NCBI GenBank assembly: GCA_002345845.1
Contig: DDWF01000038.1
Coordinates: 1-22,092 of the forward strand
DNA: 22,092 nucleotides
Origin: Betaproteobacteria bacterium UBA2293
GTDB taxonomy: Bacteria > Pseudomonadota > Gammaproteobacteria > Burkholderiales > Rhodocyclaceae
Direction of reading: 5' to 3'
In this document: piece after piece, positions 7,776-15,800 of the stretch
Numbering within the stretch: position 1 is the stretch's first letter
Layout: each line of letters opens with the position of its first letter
Notes under the pieces: generated by a model
What the model saw: only the letters and a program-made list of their open reading frames with translations
What the model was told of the DNA's origin: nothing
Databases searched by the model: none
Position numbers and translations under genes: made by a program

Positions 7776-8164
7776 CGCGTTTCCTTCCCTTGCGCCGCCG
7801 GCCGAGCCTTTTTGGCTGCCGGTGCCGCGATCATCCGTTTATCCACATCGGGTGTCAGATACAGCCGGGTCACCCCTTCCGGCCCCTCGAGGACCGCTTC
7901 GCGCTCGTTCAGACGGACCAGTCGGGCATCGCCGATAAGTCCGCCGAGCCTAACGGTCTGGCCGCCGATGATCGCCACCGGTCGCCCACGTTGTGGCATC
8001 AGCACCGATTGCAGGCGCATGGCGCCGCCACTGGCCGGTGCCAGATCGGCCTGATTCAGCCAGGCCGCCGGCGGCCGGGTCGGATCGCCGGCAGCGACTG
8101 CGCCACCGGCGGCAAGCAGGCCGAGCAGGACGGCAATGGCGCTGTTTTTCACAAGGCCAGCCAT
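7772..8164 (-). CDS. mshK: MSHA biogenesis protein MshK (PilP-like)
   Basis: The product has 130 residues. I chose the ATG at 8164 because it gives a clean signal peptide or anchor (MAGLVKNSAIAVLLGLLAAG). The longer open frame, to 8248, is only read-through of the mshJ region. The mature part starts with a GDPTRPP motif, seen in PilP- and GspC-like proteins just after the membrane segment, and then has a small beta-rich HR-like domain (about 50-105: LQSVLMPQRGRPVAIIGGQTV, GLIGDARLVRLNE, EGPEGVTRLYL). Such proteins link the inner-membrane platform to the secretin. Its start overlaps mshJ by 16 bp and its stop overlaps the mshL start by 4 bp, in keeping with a role between the platform (mshJ) and the channel (mshL). 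Confidence 0.82.
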   Translation of the reverse strand: MAGLVKNSAIAVLLGLLAAGGAVAAGDPTRPPAAWLNQADLAPASGGAMRLQSVLMPQRGRPVAIIGGQTVRLGGLIGDARLVRLNEREAVLEGPEGVTRLYLTPDVDKRMIAAPAAKKARPAAQGKETR

Positions 8165-8850
8165 GTGCGATCCGCGCTCAGGGTATAGACCATCAGGCTC
8201 ATCTCTGCCTTCGGATATTCGCCGACTTCGTACTGCAGATAGCCCCACAGCAGGCGTTCCTTCAGCTCTTCGAGCTGCACCAGATAAGCCTGCAGCTCGG
8301 CGAAACTACCTTCGATGCGAATTTCCACGCCATGCCGGTAGAGATCGAAGCGTTGGTCAGCGACTTGCTCCTTGCGGGGCGCCGCAGCCGCCGCGCCATC
8401 TTTCTCCGGCTCGCCCATGACGCTCTGCGGCTTCATGGTCTTCAGGCTGACCAGGCGCAGGCCGCGGTGGCGCGCCAGCAGCTGTTCGAGCAACTCGTTC
8501 ATCTGCTCCGGCGGGACCAGGGACTGGCCCACGGCCAACAGGTCCTTTTCCAGCATCTGCTGTTCAGCCATCAGCGCGGCGATCTCCGCTTTGGCCCGGG
8601 CATCAGGATCGACCTGCAGTTGCTGCTGCAGGAGCAGGACCTGAGTCTGCATTTCCGTCGCCGATGCCGACTGTTGCTCAATACTGCCGGCCAGGGTGGC
8701 GTTGCGCGTGCGCTGTCCTTCGAGAATCAGCATTTCGCCGGCCAGCAGCGGGACGACAATCAACGCCGTCGCCACCAGCAGCTTTTCGCGCCGGGACATC
8801 GCCGCATAACGGCCGGCAAGCTGCTCCCACTGTTGACGCACGGCGTTCAT
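8149..8850 (-). CDS. mshJ: MSHA biogenesis protein MshJ (PilO/GspM-like)
   Basis: The product is a 233-residue bitopic inner-membrane protein. A short cytoplasmic head with basic residues (SRREK) is followed by a membrane helix (about 24-40). A long Gln/Glu-rich coiled coil comes next (about 45-125). The C-terminal half, about 165-233, is a small alpha/beta domain with FDLYRHGVEIRIEGSFAELQAYL, the recognisable PilO/MshJ core. An Ala-rich spacer sits near 152-157. In type IV pili this protein pairs with the PilN-like product to form the periplasmic alignment complex. Its start codon overlaps the stop of the PilN-like gene by 4 bp (ATGA). Confidence 0.85.
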   Translation of the reverse strand: MNAVRQQWEQLAGRYAAMSRREKLLVATALIVVPLLAGEMLILEGQRTRNATLAGSIEQQSASATEMQTQVLLLQQQLQVDPDARAKAEIAALMAEQQMLEKDLLAVGQSLVPPEQMNELLEQLLARHRGLRLVSLKTMKPQSVMGEPEKDGAAAAAPRKEQVADQRFDLYRHGVEIRIEGSFAELQAYLVQLEELKERLLWGYLQYEVGEYPKAEMSLMVYTLSADRTWLAL

Positions 8851-9506
8851 GGGCGCTTCTCCCCGCCTGGCACCTTGTCGGTACGCAGGACGAATTCCGT
8901 AAATGGACGCGCTGGTGCCAGCGGCTTGGCGGCGGTGCTTTCGGGCGCCGACACCGGCGGCACCACCCCCGTCATTTCCAGCGCGGCGAAGCGACGTCCG
9001 GCAAATGCCGGGTCTTCATTCAGTCGGCCGATATAGCGCGGCAGCAGGGCCGGATCGAGCAAGCGACCACGAATCTCGATCTCCTCCGGCGCCAGGACGA
9101 AGCCGACCAGCCAGGCCCCGTCGAGTGTCTGCCGGGAAAAACCGTCGAGCATGGCGGCAAAGCCCTGGGGATTGACCGTCCCCTGCCGACGCCCAATGAA
9201 ATCCAGCACCTGGCGCCGCTGTTCGACGCCGCTGCGCAATTGACCGATCTGTTCCGGCAGCGCCGCATTCGGCTTGCGGGCGCCGACCGCCTGCGCCAGT
9301 GCCTGAACCTGCTGCTGCAGGTTGAGCAGCTTGCCGTTGACGGCCGCCGCCTCGCTGCTCAGCTGACCATGGCGATAAGCCTGGAATTGCGCCAGCAGCA
9401 CGACAAGAACGATCCCGGCCAGGGCGACGCCGGCGACCAGCGGCAGCGCCAGCCAGTCGAAACGCGGCCGCAGCTCGGGAAGAATCAGGTTGATCTGCTG
9501 GCTCAT
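8847..9506 (-). CDS. PilN-like pilus assembly protein (MshI2 position)
   Basis: The product is a 219-residue inner-membrane protein with the PilN plan. The N-terminal MSQQINLILPEL is the cytoplasmic INL motif that docks on the PilM-like actin-fold protein. A membrane helix (about 18-40) and a periplasmic coiled coil (about 50-110) follow. The ferredoxin-like PilN domain then spans about 112-180, with GFAAMLDGFSRQTLDGAWL. The Pro/Ala-rich tail is not conserved in my recollection. It sits between the PilM-like mshI and the PilO-like mshJ, where MSHA loci carry a gene sometimes called mshI2. ATGA overlaps occur at both ends, so stoichiometry with its partners is probably set by coupled translation. 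Confidence 0.83.
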   Translation of the reverse strand: MSQQINLILPELRPRFDWLALPLVAGVALAGIVLVVLLAQFQAYRHGQLSSEAAAVNGKLLNLQQQVQALAQAVGARKPNAALPEQIGQLRSGVEQRRQVLDFIGRRQGTVNPQGFAAMLDGFSRQTLDGAWLVGFVLAPEEIEIRGRLLDPALLPRYIGRLNEDPAFAGRRFAALEMTGVVPPVSAPESTAAKPLAPARPFTEFVLRTDKVPGGEKRP

Positions 9507-10423
9507 GACCTGAACGCCGCTCCGATCGCCATCAGCCCCTGCGCCTGACGCTCAAGCCCCTGCAGTTCGGGAACGCCGGCAAAATCGGCGACCGTCGCGA
9601 GGTCCATGGCCAGCACCGGCAGATAGAGACTTTCGGCCAGCGCGGCGACAACACCGGGAACATCGAATTCGCTGGCCAGGATCAGGCGCGAAATAGAGAC
9701 ATAGCCATACTGACGATCAAAATTATCGAGTGTCCGCTGCAGTTCCAGCGCCAGCCGCTCGAGCAATTGCTGGCGGCGTTCGCCGTCGGCGCCGGCCAGC
9801 GCGCCCGAGGTCAGATCGATGCGCCGCGCCAGCACCAGTTCGCCACGGAAGCTGATGACCAACTGGCAGCCGCCATCGCTCAGGGCCACGAAAGCAAGAC
9901 CGCGATTGGCTTCTTCGAAAAGCGCTGCGACGTTGCGTATGGCCAGTTCGGGAATATCGATGGCTGCCAGATCAAGACCGGCCTTCTGGAACAGGGCCAT
10001 GCGTTCGCCGATCACGCTAGCGGCGGCGGCAACGGCCAGCACGCCCGGCTGGCGCACGCCGTCGGCAGGGATGTCGAGCACGGCCAGCGCCGCCCCTTCT
10101 ACGGGGAAGTCCACCGCATCCTTCAGTCGCCAGCGCAGGGCTTCCACCCGCTCCTCAACCGGAACCGCCGGTGTTTCGAGCTGGACGACGCTGTATTGCC
10201 CCTCATCGAGCAGGGTCACGCAACGCAGGCGTTTCAGATTGCGCGCAACCGTCAGACGGGCGAGCGCATCGGCTTCGCCGGTTTCGATGCGGAAGGAGTC
10301 GAAGGCATGCACGACAGGGCGCTGGCCGGCTGAGACGGAGGCGTGCACAAGGTCGAGCCGACTGCCCTGGCGGACAACCGCACCCCAACCTGCTACCTGT
10401 TTGGCCCCGAATAGTGAGCGCAT
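9503..10423 (-). CDS. mshI: MSHA biogenesis protein MshI (PilM-like, actin fold)
   Basis: This is a cytoplasmic PilM-type protein. I prefer the ATG at 10423, giving 306 residues and the start MRSLFGAKQVAGWG. That resembles family members, which begin with a basic LFG/LFGKK segment, and a GGGG stretch lies a few bases upstream. An ATG at 10468 would add 15 residues that lack a ribosome-binding site. The sequence has the two-lobed pattern of the family: a VALRWRLKDAVDFPVE-like region near 95-110, AVAAAASVIGERMALFQKAGL around 150, and an actin-like ELQRTLDNFDRQYG helix near 235. It anchors the PilN/PilO pair to the cytoplasmic motor. It is the first gene after the AT-rich gap behind mshP and overlaps the PilN-like gene by 4 bp. 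Confidence 0.82.
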   Translation of the reverse strand: MRSLFGAKQVAGWGAVVRQGSRLDLVHASVSAGQRPVVHAFDSFRIETGEADALARLTVARNLKRLRCVTLLDEGQYSVVQLETPAVPVEERVEALRWRLKDAVDFPVEGAALAVLDIPADGVRQPGVLAVAAAASVIGERMALFQKAGLDLAAIDIPELAIRNVAALFEEANRGLAFVALSDGGCQLVISFRGELVLARRIDLTSGALAGADGERRQQLLERLALELQRTLDNFDRQYGYVSISRLILASEFDVPGVVAALAESLYLPVLAMDLATVADFAGVPELQGLERQAQGLMAIGAAFRS

Positions 10424-10588
10424 TGTCCCCACATCTAAAGTGTTTTTCGAAGGATAACGACTAAGCATCTATTTTTCAATGGTTTTTTAACTTTTGAACA
10501 GCCAAAACCACCGCAACATCACCCATTTTTTAAAACCACGGCACCGGAATATGCCATCGGCCTGAAGCGCAAAAATGGACATTTTTCT
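10424..10588 (-). promoter_or_regulatory. AT-rich mshP-mshI intergenic region
   Basis: This 165-bp gap is clearly richer in A/T than the genes around it and is one of only two sizeable gaps inside the locus. It holds a stem-loop at the mshP end and a candidate promoter near mshI (listed separately). It probably separates a structural block from an assembly block. I see no small ORF in it. Confidence 0.5.
10451..10479 (-). promoter_or_regulatory. Candidate sigma70 promoter upstream of mshI
   Basis: On the minus strand, TTGAAA (10479-10474) and TATCCT (10456-10451) are separated by exactly 17 bases and lie within an AT-rich stretch. The -35 box matches consensus at 5 of 6 positions and the -10 box at 4 of 6. 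If used, the start site would lie about 20 bases before the ATG at 10423 and downstream of the alternative ATG at 10468, which also supports the shorter MshI. Confidence 0.45.
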
Positions 10589-10592
10589 TCAG
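10562..10592. repeat. Stem-loop at the end of mshP
   Basis: CTGAAG and AAAAATG pair with CATTTTT and CTTCAG around a 2-base centre, with a 3-base bulge on one arm. The structure covers the mshP stop codon. No T-run follows on the minus strand, so it is not a standard terminator there; it could act in attenuation or mRNA protection. Confidence 0.45.
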
Positions 10593-11038
10593 TTTTCCGA
10601 GGCAACCACCTGACGTCGGCGTTCGACATAGCCGGGCGACGTTGCCATCACATCGTCCGGGCAGTTGGCCGCGGCATTGCAGGCAACGGCATTGATCGTA
10701 TACACGCGCACCGTGGCCGCCACACCGGGCGCGCTTTCACCCTCGTTGTACTGGCGGGAGGAACAGGCAACGCTGACCCGGAAACCGGTCGTTGCCGTCA
10801 GATCCAGCGTCTGGCTCACCGCCGCGCCATCACACCAGGCCCCTTGCAAGGCCCGGTGCAGCCCCCATTCGGTTCCCGCTCCGGCTGCCGCCCAGGCGCG
10901 GGCGGACAGCACGTCCTGAGCCGAGGTCAACTGCTGGACCGTGCCGAAACGCAACATGGCGGCTGAAAGCGCGGCCAGGATGACGAGTACGACGATCGCC
11001 ATGATGGCGCCGAAACCCTGTTGCCCGTACCGCTTCAT
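10589..11038 (-). CDS. mshP: MSHA minor pilin MshP
   Basis: The product is a 149-residue pilin-like protein. A short leader, MKRYGQQG, is followed by a hydrophobic helix FGAIMAIVVLVILAALSAAM. It has Gly at the cleavage position, but position +5 of the mature protein is Met rather than Glu. That is the hallmark of tip-type minor pilins of the PilX/GspK class, which lack the Glu needed for stacking in the fibre. The mature part contains WAAAGAGTEWGLHRAL, the typical MshP region after the helix, and six cysteines that may form disulfides. Its start overlaps mshO by ATGA. It is the last gene before the AT-rich gap, and its stop codon lies inside a stem-loop. Confidence 0.85.
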   Translation of the reverse strand: MKRYGQQGFGAIMAIVVLVILAALSAAMLRFGTVQQLTSAQDVLSARAWAAAGAGTEWGLHRALQGAWCDGAAVSQTLDLTATTGFRVSVACSSRQYNEGESAPGVAATVRVYTINAVACNAAANCPDDVMATSPGYVERRRQVVASEN

Positions 11039-11868
11039 GGGACGTTGCTCACATGGACACCATAAGCCATGAGCACGCTTTCGCCGGCCTCGCGCAATTC
11101 CAGTTGCAACCAGATGAAACCGCTCTGCTGCGTGGCGCCATGGTTCGGATCGTAAATGAAGTTGCAGGCGGCGACCCGGGTCGCCAGGGTGGCGCCGCCG
11201 GCCGGACAGGCGGCCAGCGTGCCGCTGAAGGCGCGCGACACCCGACTCAGCGTACCGGTGCCATTGCCGGCGGCATCGACGCCAGCGCCGCTGCAGACAT
11301 AGACGACGGCGGGCGTGCCGCCGTTGTTGGGGACGACGACGAAGCGGCCGCCGTCATAACCGGGCGGGAACTGATGGCTGCCGACAGTCAACGCCGCCTC
11401 GCGCACGGCATTGCCGCCGCCGACGGCACTAATCTGTGCGCGCGTCGTTCCGCTATAGACGTCGCCCGTATTCTGGTTGCCGATCACCACCCAGTCACCG
11501 TTCGCCGGCACGCTGCTGAGCGGCGACAGGACGTCGAAGGTGGTCACCGGCTGGCTGATGTCGAGTGGCTGATCGGCGGCGGAAGCGATGTCCGCCGCCA
11601 TCCGGTAGCGGCCGCCGGCACTCGTCGGCAGGAACTCGAAGCAGTCGCTCCCCGCCGTACGCAGTGAGTTGGGTACCGCCGAACGCACGTCCCGGCTGAT
11701 ACGCTGCAAGGCGGTATCGGCCATGTCGGTCATTTCGGCCCGGCGGCGGGCATCGAAGTAGGCGTCGATGGTCGGCTTGAAAAAGACCATCATGGAAACG
11801 CCGATGATGCCGGTCAGGACGATGACGACGATCAACTCGACGAGGGTGAAGGCGCGTTGATGTTTCAT
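11035..11868 (-). CDS. mshO: MSHA minor pilin MshO
   Basis: The product is a 277-residue prepilin-like protein. I chose the ATG at 11868 because it overlaps the mshD stop as ATGA, like other junctions here, and gives the compact leader MKHQRA; a GTG at 11880 would add four residues. After the leader comes FTLVELIVVIVLTGIIG, the class III signal helix with Glu at +5. The residue before the cleavage site is Ala (codon GCC) instead of the nearly universal Gly. The mature domain is large for a pseudopilin (GspJ/PilW-like). It has the post-helix region DARRRAEMTDMADTALQRISRDVRSAVPNS-like in two stretches, then Gly-rich beta structure and several Cys. It probably belongs to the initiating tip complex with MshC, MshD and MshP. 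Confidence 0.87.
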   Translation of the reverse strand: MKHQRAFTLVELIVVIVLTGIIGVSMMVFFKPTIDAYFDARRRAEMTDMADTALQRISRDVRSAVPNSLRTAGSDCFEFLPTSAGGRYRMAADIASAADQPLDISQPVTTFDVLSPLSSVPANGDWVVIGNQNTGDVYSGTTRAQISAVGGGNAVREAALTVGSHQFPPGYDGGRFVVVPNNGGTPAVVYVCSGAGVDAAGNGTGTLSRVSRAFSGTLAACPAGGATLATRVAACNFIYDPNHGATQQSGFIWLQLELREAGESVLMAYGVHVSNVP

Positions 11869-12353
11869 GGATCGAGACACGCTCCGCCGGCATCCCGGCT
11901 ATCGCAGGCCCAGTCGGTGCGCCAGCTGACCATGCTCAGGGTATCGGTGCCGCGGGTCACCGTGACGGTGATGCGCTTGGCCTCGGCGACGCCGACCAGG
12001 CCATCGACGCCGACGGCAACAGCGACGTTGTAGCCGGCCAGGTGGCCAATGGCATTGCCTTCCAGGTCGCAGATGCCGGTGCTGGCGTAGCCGTTGTAGT
12101 CATCAACATCGGCAAATGTGGCACGGGCGCAACCGGCGGGTGTGATGGCGCTGCCGGCATAGGGTTTGAGGGCGATCTCTTCCATCATTCCTTCGGCGAC
12201 GGCAAGCATCTGCTTGCGGATCAGCGGATCGGCGCTGCCCCGCACCACCGTCTGGAAAACGGCGAGCACGCCGGCCAAACCGACGGAGACGATAACAATG
12301 GCCATGATCAGTTCGACCAGAGTCATGCCGGACTGCCGGCGCCTATTTGACAT
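11865..12353 (-). CDS. mshD: MSHA minor pilin MshD
   Basis: The product is a 162-residue prepilin. The leader MSNRRRQSG is cleaved before MTLVELIMAIVIVSVGLAG, which has Glu at +5. The residues after the helix (VFQTVVRGSADPLIRKQMLAVAEGMMEEI) are typical of MshD/GspI/PilV-class minor pilins. A Cys-containing C-terminal domain follows (DDYNGYASTGICDLEG and WACDSRDAGGACLDP), probably disulfide-linked. The gene overlaps the end of mshC by 11 bp and the start of mshO by 4 bp. Minor pilins of this class prime pilus assembly and may carry adhesive functions. Confidence 0.88.
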   Translation of the reverse strand: MSNRRRQSGMTLVELIMAIVIVSVGLAGVLAVFQTVVRGSADPLIRKQMLAVAEGMMEEIALKPYAGSAITPAGCARATFADVDDYNGYASTGICDLEGNAIGHLAGYNVAVAVGVDGLVGVAEAKRITVTVTRGTDTLSMVSWRTDWACDSRDAGGACLDP

Positions 12354-12846
12354 AGCCGGTCGCTCCCGCGATGGTGATCACCTGCTGGTTGGGCACCGTG
12401 ATGCCAGCTGACCACAGGTTGCTGCCCGCCACATTGGTGGTGATCCGGCCATCCGGCTGGAAGAACAGCGTCGCCGGCAGCGTGCCGGCAGTCAGCGCCA
12501 GACTGGTGCGAGTAGTGCTGGCGAAGGCAGCCGCCCCGTTTGGCGCCGGCAGCAGCGTCGCCCCGCAGGCGTTCGCCGGGTTGCTGGCGGCGATCTGCAG
12601 GGTCACCGTCGTGCTGGTCAGCTGGGCGCAGACCAGACGACGATGACTGACCGCCGTTTTCTGCGCGTAACGCAGGGCGGCCACCACTTCAGTATGGAAA
12701 CCGGCTTCGTTGAAGGCGTCGCTACCGGCCAGGCGCGGCAGGGCGACGATCGCCATGATGCCGAGCAGCACCATGACAACGATCAACTCGACCAGCGTGA
12801 ATCCCCGCTGTCGGGTACCAGAAGCCAATGCGTTCCGCCTGTTCAT
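12343..12846 (-). CDS. mshC: MSHA minor pilin MshC (GspH/FimT-like)
   Basis: The product is a 167-residue prepilin from the ATG at 12846; a GTG two codons upstream is possible. The leader MNRRNALASGTRQRG has Gly at -1, and the helix FTLVELIVVMVLLGIMAIVALPRL has Glu at +5. The region SDAFNEAGFHTEVVAALRYAQKTAVSHRRLVCAQL is the GspH/FimT-type signature (shown here in pieces: FNEAGFHTEV, ALRYAQKTAV). A beta-rich C-terminal domain with two Cys follows, ending in LFFQPDGRIT, typical for this class. It starts 9 bp after the mshQ stop codon and overlaps mshD by 11 bp. Confidence 0.87.
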   Translation of the reverse strand: MNRRNALASGTRQRGFTLVELIVVMVLLGIMAIVALPRLAGSDAFNEAGFHTEVVAALRYAQKTAVSHRRLVCAQLTSTTVTLQIAASNPANACGATLLPAPNGAAAFASTTRTSLALTAGTLPATLFFQPDGRITTNVAGSNLWSAGITVPNQQVITIAGATGYVK

Positions 12847-12855
12847 CGCCACCGA

Positions 12856-15800
12856 TCAGAAAATTTCACGGATATGGACTGCCTTCTTCTTCTCGGCCTC
12901 ATAGATGCCGAAGGTCGCCTTCGCCGTCGGGCAGACCAGGCCGCTCGCCCCTCCACTCAGCCAGGACATGCTGGCGCCGACACCGCCGCCAAGCGCCGGG
13001 CTGCAGTTGGACAGATTGAAACCGACATCAACGCTGCCCAGGGTGGTTGGCGTCAGGCGGATCACCGAGCGGCCATTGACCAGCGTCACCGGCTGATTGG
13101 CGGCAGTGGCGATCGCCGTGTTGGAGACATGGATGGCGCTGAAGGGTACCGAGGTACAGTTGTCCAGCGCGTTCACCAGCCACGAATTGCCTGACCAATA
13201 TTGTGCCTGCACCGGCATATCGAGCACGCCCAGGCGTGAGCCATAGACATTGGAGAGGCGCAGCCGGCCATAGAGGATGCGCGTCGTGGCGCTTTCCTTC
13301 GGATCAATCAGGGTGCCGCCATCCGGATCGGCAACTGCCGCCTTGAAGCGGAAAGCATCGTAGTAGTCGCTCGCCGTGGGAACGGCACCGCGCTCGAAGC
13401 TGTAGGTGTCGTTGATCGCGAACAGGCCGGCGCTCCACAGGGTATCGCTGGGCATGGTCGGGAAATCCGGGGTTTTCAGCTTGCTCAGCGCCACCGCATT
13501 GCCGCCGTTGTCACCGCTGATGGTCACATCGGCCAGCGTCGCTGCCGGCAGGCCGCCGCTACCGGAGAAATAGCGGCTGGTCACCGGGTCACTGGCCGAC
13601 GCGGCGCCCGCCCCCAGGGCGTGCGCCTTGACCGTCAGGGCGACGCCGAGGTGATCGTCGCCCATATAGGTGAAGCCGCCGCTGCTGCAGGCGGGGGTCA
13701 GGGTACCGACGAAGGAGAAGTGGCTGGGATGCCAGCGCCCGAAGCGGTCGCTCGCCGCGCTGCCGATGTTGCAGCCGTACTTGCCGGAATTCAGCACAGC
13801 GGAGGTGTTGTTGGGAATGCAGTCATCGGGCTGGTCGACGGTGGTGAATGTACTGTCGACGACGGCGTCCGTTTCCAGCTGGATATTGCCGACATCGAGA
13901 TACTTGAAGTCGCTGCCGACGGCCTTGGTGCCATCACCGGCGGCGAACGTCCCGGTCAGCGATGCCGTGATGTCGGCCCCGTTATGGTCGTTGACCTTGC
14001 TCGCCGCCAGGGCCGGCGTCCCGACGTAGCCGCTGGCCACTCCGCTGAGCGCACTGAGCGTGAACGCAGTGCCGGCCGGCGCACTGGGCGCCCCGGTCAA
14101 GGCCGTATTGGTCATCGACGAGGTGACCGTGAATTGCTGGGGCCGGATGGCGAAATTGTCCGACGAACAGGCGGGAGCGGAGGTTCCCACTTTCATCCGC
14201 ACCTTGACGTTGCGCGCCGCATTCGGATAGTTGAAGGAAACCGGCCGGCGACCGCTGTTGCCGGAGGCGAAGGTGATGTTCGTGGCCGTGGTCAGCCCGC
14301 TGCCGGAAGGACAGGCCGAGGTCGAGGCATCGACCAGGTCGACCGCCACCGTCCCGGTATAGGTGGTATTGATCGTCGTCGCACTGCTCAACGCCAGCAC
14401 ATCGAGATTGAAGTTCACCCCGGCCATCTTGGTGAAGATCGGATACTGTGGGGCCTGTCCTGTCTCGACCGCATCGAAGGCGCAGGAGGTGGCAGCGAAA
14501 TTCATCGTGCAGCTTTCCGTGCCACCATTGAAACAACGGCTGACATGGCTGGCCACTGGCGTGGCGCTGGCGACGCCGAGCGTCACATTGCCAGCCGAAC
14601 CGTAGCTCAACTTGCGGCTGGTGATACCCCCGTTGAAGGTGAAGGTATCGCCGCCGACCCAGCCGGCGGGTGTCAGGCGGACCGTGACGTTGCCCGGATA
14701 AAGCGTCGAACAGTTGGCATCGAGGCAGGCCTTGACCGTCACCTGCTCCGGCGCGCAAACCGAGGCGACGCCATCATGTTCCAGGCGGATGTGGTCGAAG
14801 GCGCCGGAACACTGGCGACCCAGCGTCATGTCGGCGGCGACCTCGGAACCGTCCAGTTCGTAGTTGTAGAGCTTGACCTCGTCGATGTTGCCGCGGAAAT
14901 TGCGCCCGGAAATCAGCGCACAGTCACCGGTACCGACGTCGCCGCCGATGTAGAAGTTGCAGTTGTTGGCCTGCAGCGTTCCCTGCCAGTTATGCGTATT
15001 GGCATCGAGCACACCGTTGATATAGATCCGCTGCCGCCGAGCGCCGGCCGTCGAGTTGAAAGTGATGGCGATGTGCGACCACTGGTTCAACGGCACGACT
15101 GTCGCCGAGGTGAAACTGGCGGCACCCCACCACCAGAAAAGCCTGCCGCTCGGATTGAGGTGGAACTCATAATTGGTATCGTTCGACAGAATCGACGACA
15201 GTTCGCTGGGATAAGCCGTCGGATAGACCCAGGCGGTCGCCGACAGCTGCGTGGTGTAATCGAAGTTCGGGCTGTCGGCTACTTCGACCACGGCTCGGCC
15301 GTCAAAACTGCCGGCATTGCAGAAATCGCCGACGACCGAAGCATGCGCGGAAGCGATGGTCGGACTGGGGGCCACGGCATTGGTCGTGGACGGCGAGTTG
15401 GTCACCCGGCGCCGTCCATGCAGCGCCGTTCCGCCACTGTCGATCACCTCGCCGGTAGCTCCGGTCCATGAGCCGGCCGGCTCGTCGAGACGGAAATGCG
15501 TCACCGCGCTGGCCAGTACCCGCACCATGGCGCTGGCCGAAGTAGCACCGGGCGACGTCACCGTATTGGTCAACGAACCGGCTTGTCCCAAACTGACAGC
15601 CAGCGTCATCTGCGCCTTGACCCCGGCCGGTAGATCGGTAATGGTCCAGGTCAGGGTCTGCCCGGAGACGACGGCGGTGCCATGGGTCAGCACATTCGTC
15701 ACGTAGGTCATGCCGGCCGGCAAGGTGTCGGTCAGGACGACATTGCTCAGGCCGACGGTGTAGGGATTCTCCGCCGTCACCGCGAAGGTCAGCACATCAC

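Noticed and set aside
8165..8248. Longer mshK start at 8248
   Set aside because: It would overlap mshJ by 100 bp and place 28 charged residues before the signal-like segment; the ATG at 8164 is the better start.
13621..15471. Long plus-strand open frame of 616 codons opposite mshQ
   Set aside because: It lies antisense to clear MshQ/DUF6701 and LamG coding sequence, has an Arg/Gly/Asp-rich composition typical of reversed high-GC codons, and shows no recognisable domain.
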